64,000 nucleotides of DNA from Paenibacillus albiflavus (GTDB taxonomy: Bacteria > Bacillota > Bacilli > Paenibacillales > NBRC-103111), in NCBI RefSeq assembly GCF_004344915.1, contig NZ_SKFG01000016.1, positions 62,001-126,000 on the forward strand. Direction: 5' to 3'. The position numbers and the translations under genes are program-made. The notes beneath the pieces are model-generated. The model saw only the letters and a list, made by a program, of their open reading frames with translations. It made no database searches and was not told the DNA's origin. Shown piece after piece: positions 62,866 through 64,000 of this stretch. The first letter of the stretch is position 1; each line of letters opens with the position of its first letter.

Positions 62866-63924
62866 ATGAGAGGATCCGCTTGTTGGAAAATATTACTTTC
62901 CCTCGGTACGATTTGTACACTGATGATTGGCAGCGACCACGCTGCAATTGCCAGCATAAATCAACCATCTTCAAACAATTCAAACACGGTTTCAACTTCT
63001 TTCGATCTCAAAAAATTAAATCATCAGCGCAAAGCAATATTCGATCAAACTAGCCTTGTTACTGGCATCCCTTGGAACTTAATCGCTGCCGTGGATCAAT
63101 ATGAATTTACCATTCATCAGTTCAAGAAGCGTAAAAAATCAAAAGAGCCGCAAGGGCTCATTTCCATTCAGTTTCCTGAACGTATGTGGGCAGGGATGCT
63201 AAATCCGGATCCTGATGATAAGGAATTGGAATCGATTCGGATTTTCAAAGGGATTGGTTTAGACGGATCTGGTGATGGCTATGCGGATGAGCAAGACCCG
63301 ATGGATCGGCTCGCGACAATGACAAGTATTATGCTTAAACGTGGCAAGAGGCTTGAGGATATTCGGATTTCGCTATGGAATCATTATCAGAACTCGAGAA
63401 GCGTTCAGCGGATTGAGCAATTCGCAGCTATCTATGCTGTAAAAGGTACGATGGATTTATATGAACGTGCATTCCCATTGCCAGTCAATGCAACCTATTC
63501 TTATCCAGATTCCTACGGTGCAAGTCGCGGTTGGGGCGGCCATCGGATACATGAGGGAACAGATCTGTTCGCAGATTATGGTACACCCGTGCGCAGTACA
63601 TGTTATGGAATCGTTGAGGTTAAAGGATGGAATCCATATGGGGGCTGGAGAATTGGCATTCGGGATATCGGAAACGTATACCATTACTATGCCCATCTAT
63701 CGAGCTACAAGAAGGATTTAAAAGCTGGTGATATTGTTGCACCAGGGCAGGTCATAGGTGCTGTAGGCTCATCAGGGTATGGAAAGCCAGGAACATCTGG
63801 TAAATTCGTACCTCATTTACACTACGGTATGTATCGAGATGGCGGCTTGGCAGACTGGTCCTTTGATCCGTACCATTACTTAAAAAGATGGGAACGCGAT
63901 GATCTCAAGGCGAAAGCAAAATAA
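62866..63924 (+). CDS. M23 family metallopeptidase (LytH/YunA-like)
   Basis: A 352-residue exported peptidase with signal-like N-terminus (about 1-28), a helical middle domain (NLIAAVDQYEFTIHQFKKRK) and a C-terminal M23 domain with H229 and D233 (HEGTD), H277 (YAHLS) and H317/H319 (PHLHYG). In B. subtilis the LytH peptidase lies beside lipA/yutD and trims spore cortex cross-peptides, so this is probably its counterpart. SD AAGG is 9 nt from the start. Confidence 0.88.
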   Translation: MRGSACWKILLSLGTICTLMIGSDHAAIASINQPSSNNSNTVSTSFDLKKLNHQRKAIFDQTSLVTGIPWNLIAAVDQYEFTIHQFKKRKKSKEPQGLISIQFPERMWAGMLNPDPDDKELESIRIFKGIGLDGSGDGYADEQDPMDRLATMTSIMLKRGKRLEDIRISLWNHYQNSRSVQRIEQFAAIYAVKGTMDLYERAFPLPVNATYSYPDSYGASRGWGGHRIHEGTDLFADYGTPVRSTCYGIVEVKGWNPYGGWRIGIRDIGNVYHYYAHLSSYKKDLKAGDIVAPGQVIGAVGSSGYGKPGTSGKFVPHLHYGMYRDGGLADWSFDPYHYLKRWERDDLKAKAK

Positions 63925-63946
63925 GACGATCTGACAGCGGCCAATC

Positions 63947-64000
63947 TTAATGGGAATCATCCGATTCAGCAGGTTGCTGCTCCTCCTTGGTGTTCGCCCC
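63947..64000 (-). CDS. C-terminal tail of a gene running past the window edge
   Basis: On the minus strand a frame is open from the edge to a TAA at 63947, giving the last residues GANTKEEQQPAESDDSH. It is convergent with the M23 gene with only about 22 nt between them. A hydrophilic, acidic tail such as this is uninformative. In B. subtilis a sporulation gene (yunB) lies near here, but I cannot verify that identity. Confidence 0.4.
   Translation of the reverse strand, partial: GANTKEEQQPAESDDSH

Noticed and set aside
1-64000. Prophage, insertion sequence or genomic island
   Set aside because: No transposase, integrase, terminal repeats or phage structural genes, and gene order follows Bacillota housekeeping neighbourhoods throughout.

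Overview
This window looks like an ordinary, gene-dense stretch of chromosome from an endospore-forming Bacillota, most likely Paenibacillus or a close relative. The evidence is gene content: two alpha/beta SASPs, YlbJ, a Spo0E-like protein, DnaB/DnaI primosome proteins, a menaquinone-type SdhCAB and B. subtilis-style neighbourhoods (yuiB-ndh-yumC, yutM, yutJ-yuzB-yutI, yutD-lipA-lytH). MqnE points to the futalosine route to menaquinone. Base composition is moderate and even. I see no rRNA, tRNA, insertion sequence, prophage or CRISPR array. Several genes appear to use UUG starts chosen by a good Shine-Dalgarno (SD) site.

Layout. 1-4.8 kb: the least conserved part, with a partial PepSY-like membrane protein, a YdjM-type membrane hydrolase and two exported beta-propeller-like proteins that share an almost identical 3' element. 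5-11.1 kb: sugar isomerase, EamA transporter, sdhCAB and a divergent LysR regulator. 11.2-16.1 kb: KtrB/KtrA potassium uptake behind a c-di-AMP (ydaO) riboswitch, then uvrC and trxA. 16.2-19.4 kb: dnaB-dnaI and small membrane proteins. 19.6-26.7 kb: redox and Fe-S block (two NDH-2-like enzymes, YumC, A-type carrier, NifU domain protein, YuzB, MqnE). 26.7-31.8 kb: GNAT, a HEPN protein, ctaA, SPFH plus ribbon-helix-helix pair, a lipoprotein. 31.9-41.1 kb: envelope block (MOP flippase, DUF456, HAD phosphatase, asnB, class B PBP, CvpA-transglutaminase fusion, small membrane proteins). 41.2-48.9 kb: MFS, toprim protein, ctaB-SCO, YfhP, SASP, trpS with a T-box, aldose epimerase. 49-57.6 kb: ilvD, RNase H with viroplasmin domain, SASP, chemoreceptor, Cache histidine kinase, PepF. 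57.7-64 kb: YycC, DUF2225, truncated haemoglobin, YlbJ, NAD kinase, YutD, LipA, LytH-like M23 peptidase and the tail of one more gene.

Many genes serve one aerobic menaquinone-based electron chain: SdhCAB and two NDH-2-like enzymes feed quinone, MqnE makes it, CtaA/CtaB make haem A and SCO delivers copper to cytochrome oxidase. A second theme is the envelope, with flippase, transglutaminase, PBP and M23 peptidase. I found no clear new multi-gene system. The most interesting points are RNA- or DNA-level: a perfect 18-bp hairpin at the predicted 5' end of ctaA mRNA, a 69-nt identical element behind two exported-protein genes, a CvpA-transglutaminase gene with no AUG/GUG/UUG start after a perfect SD, a hairpin burying the SD of a zinc-ribbon gene, and a dispersed hairpin repeat upstream of three genes.
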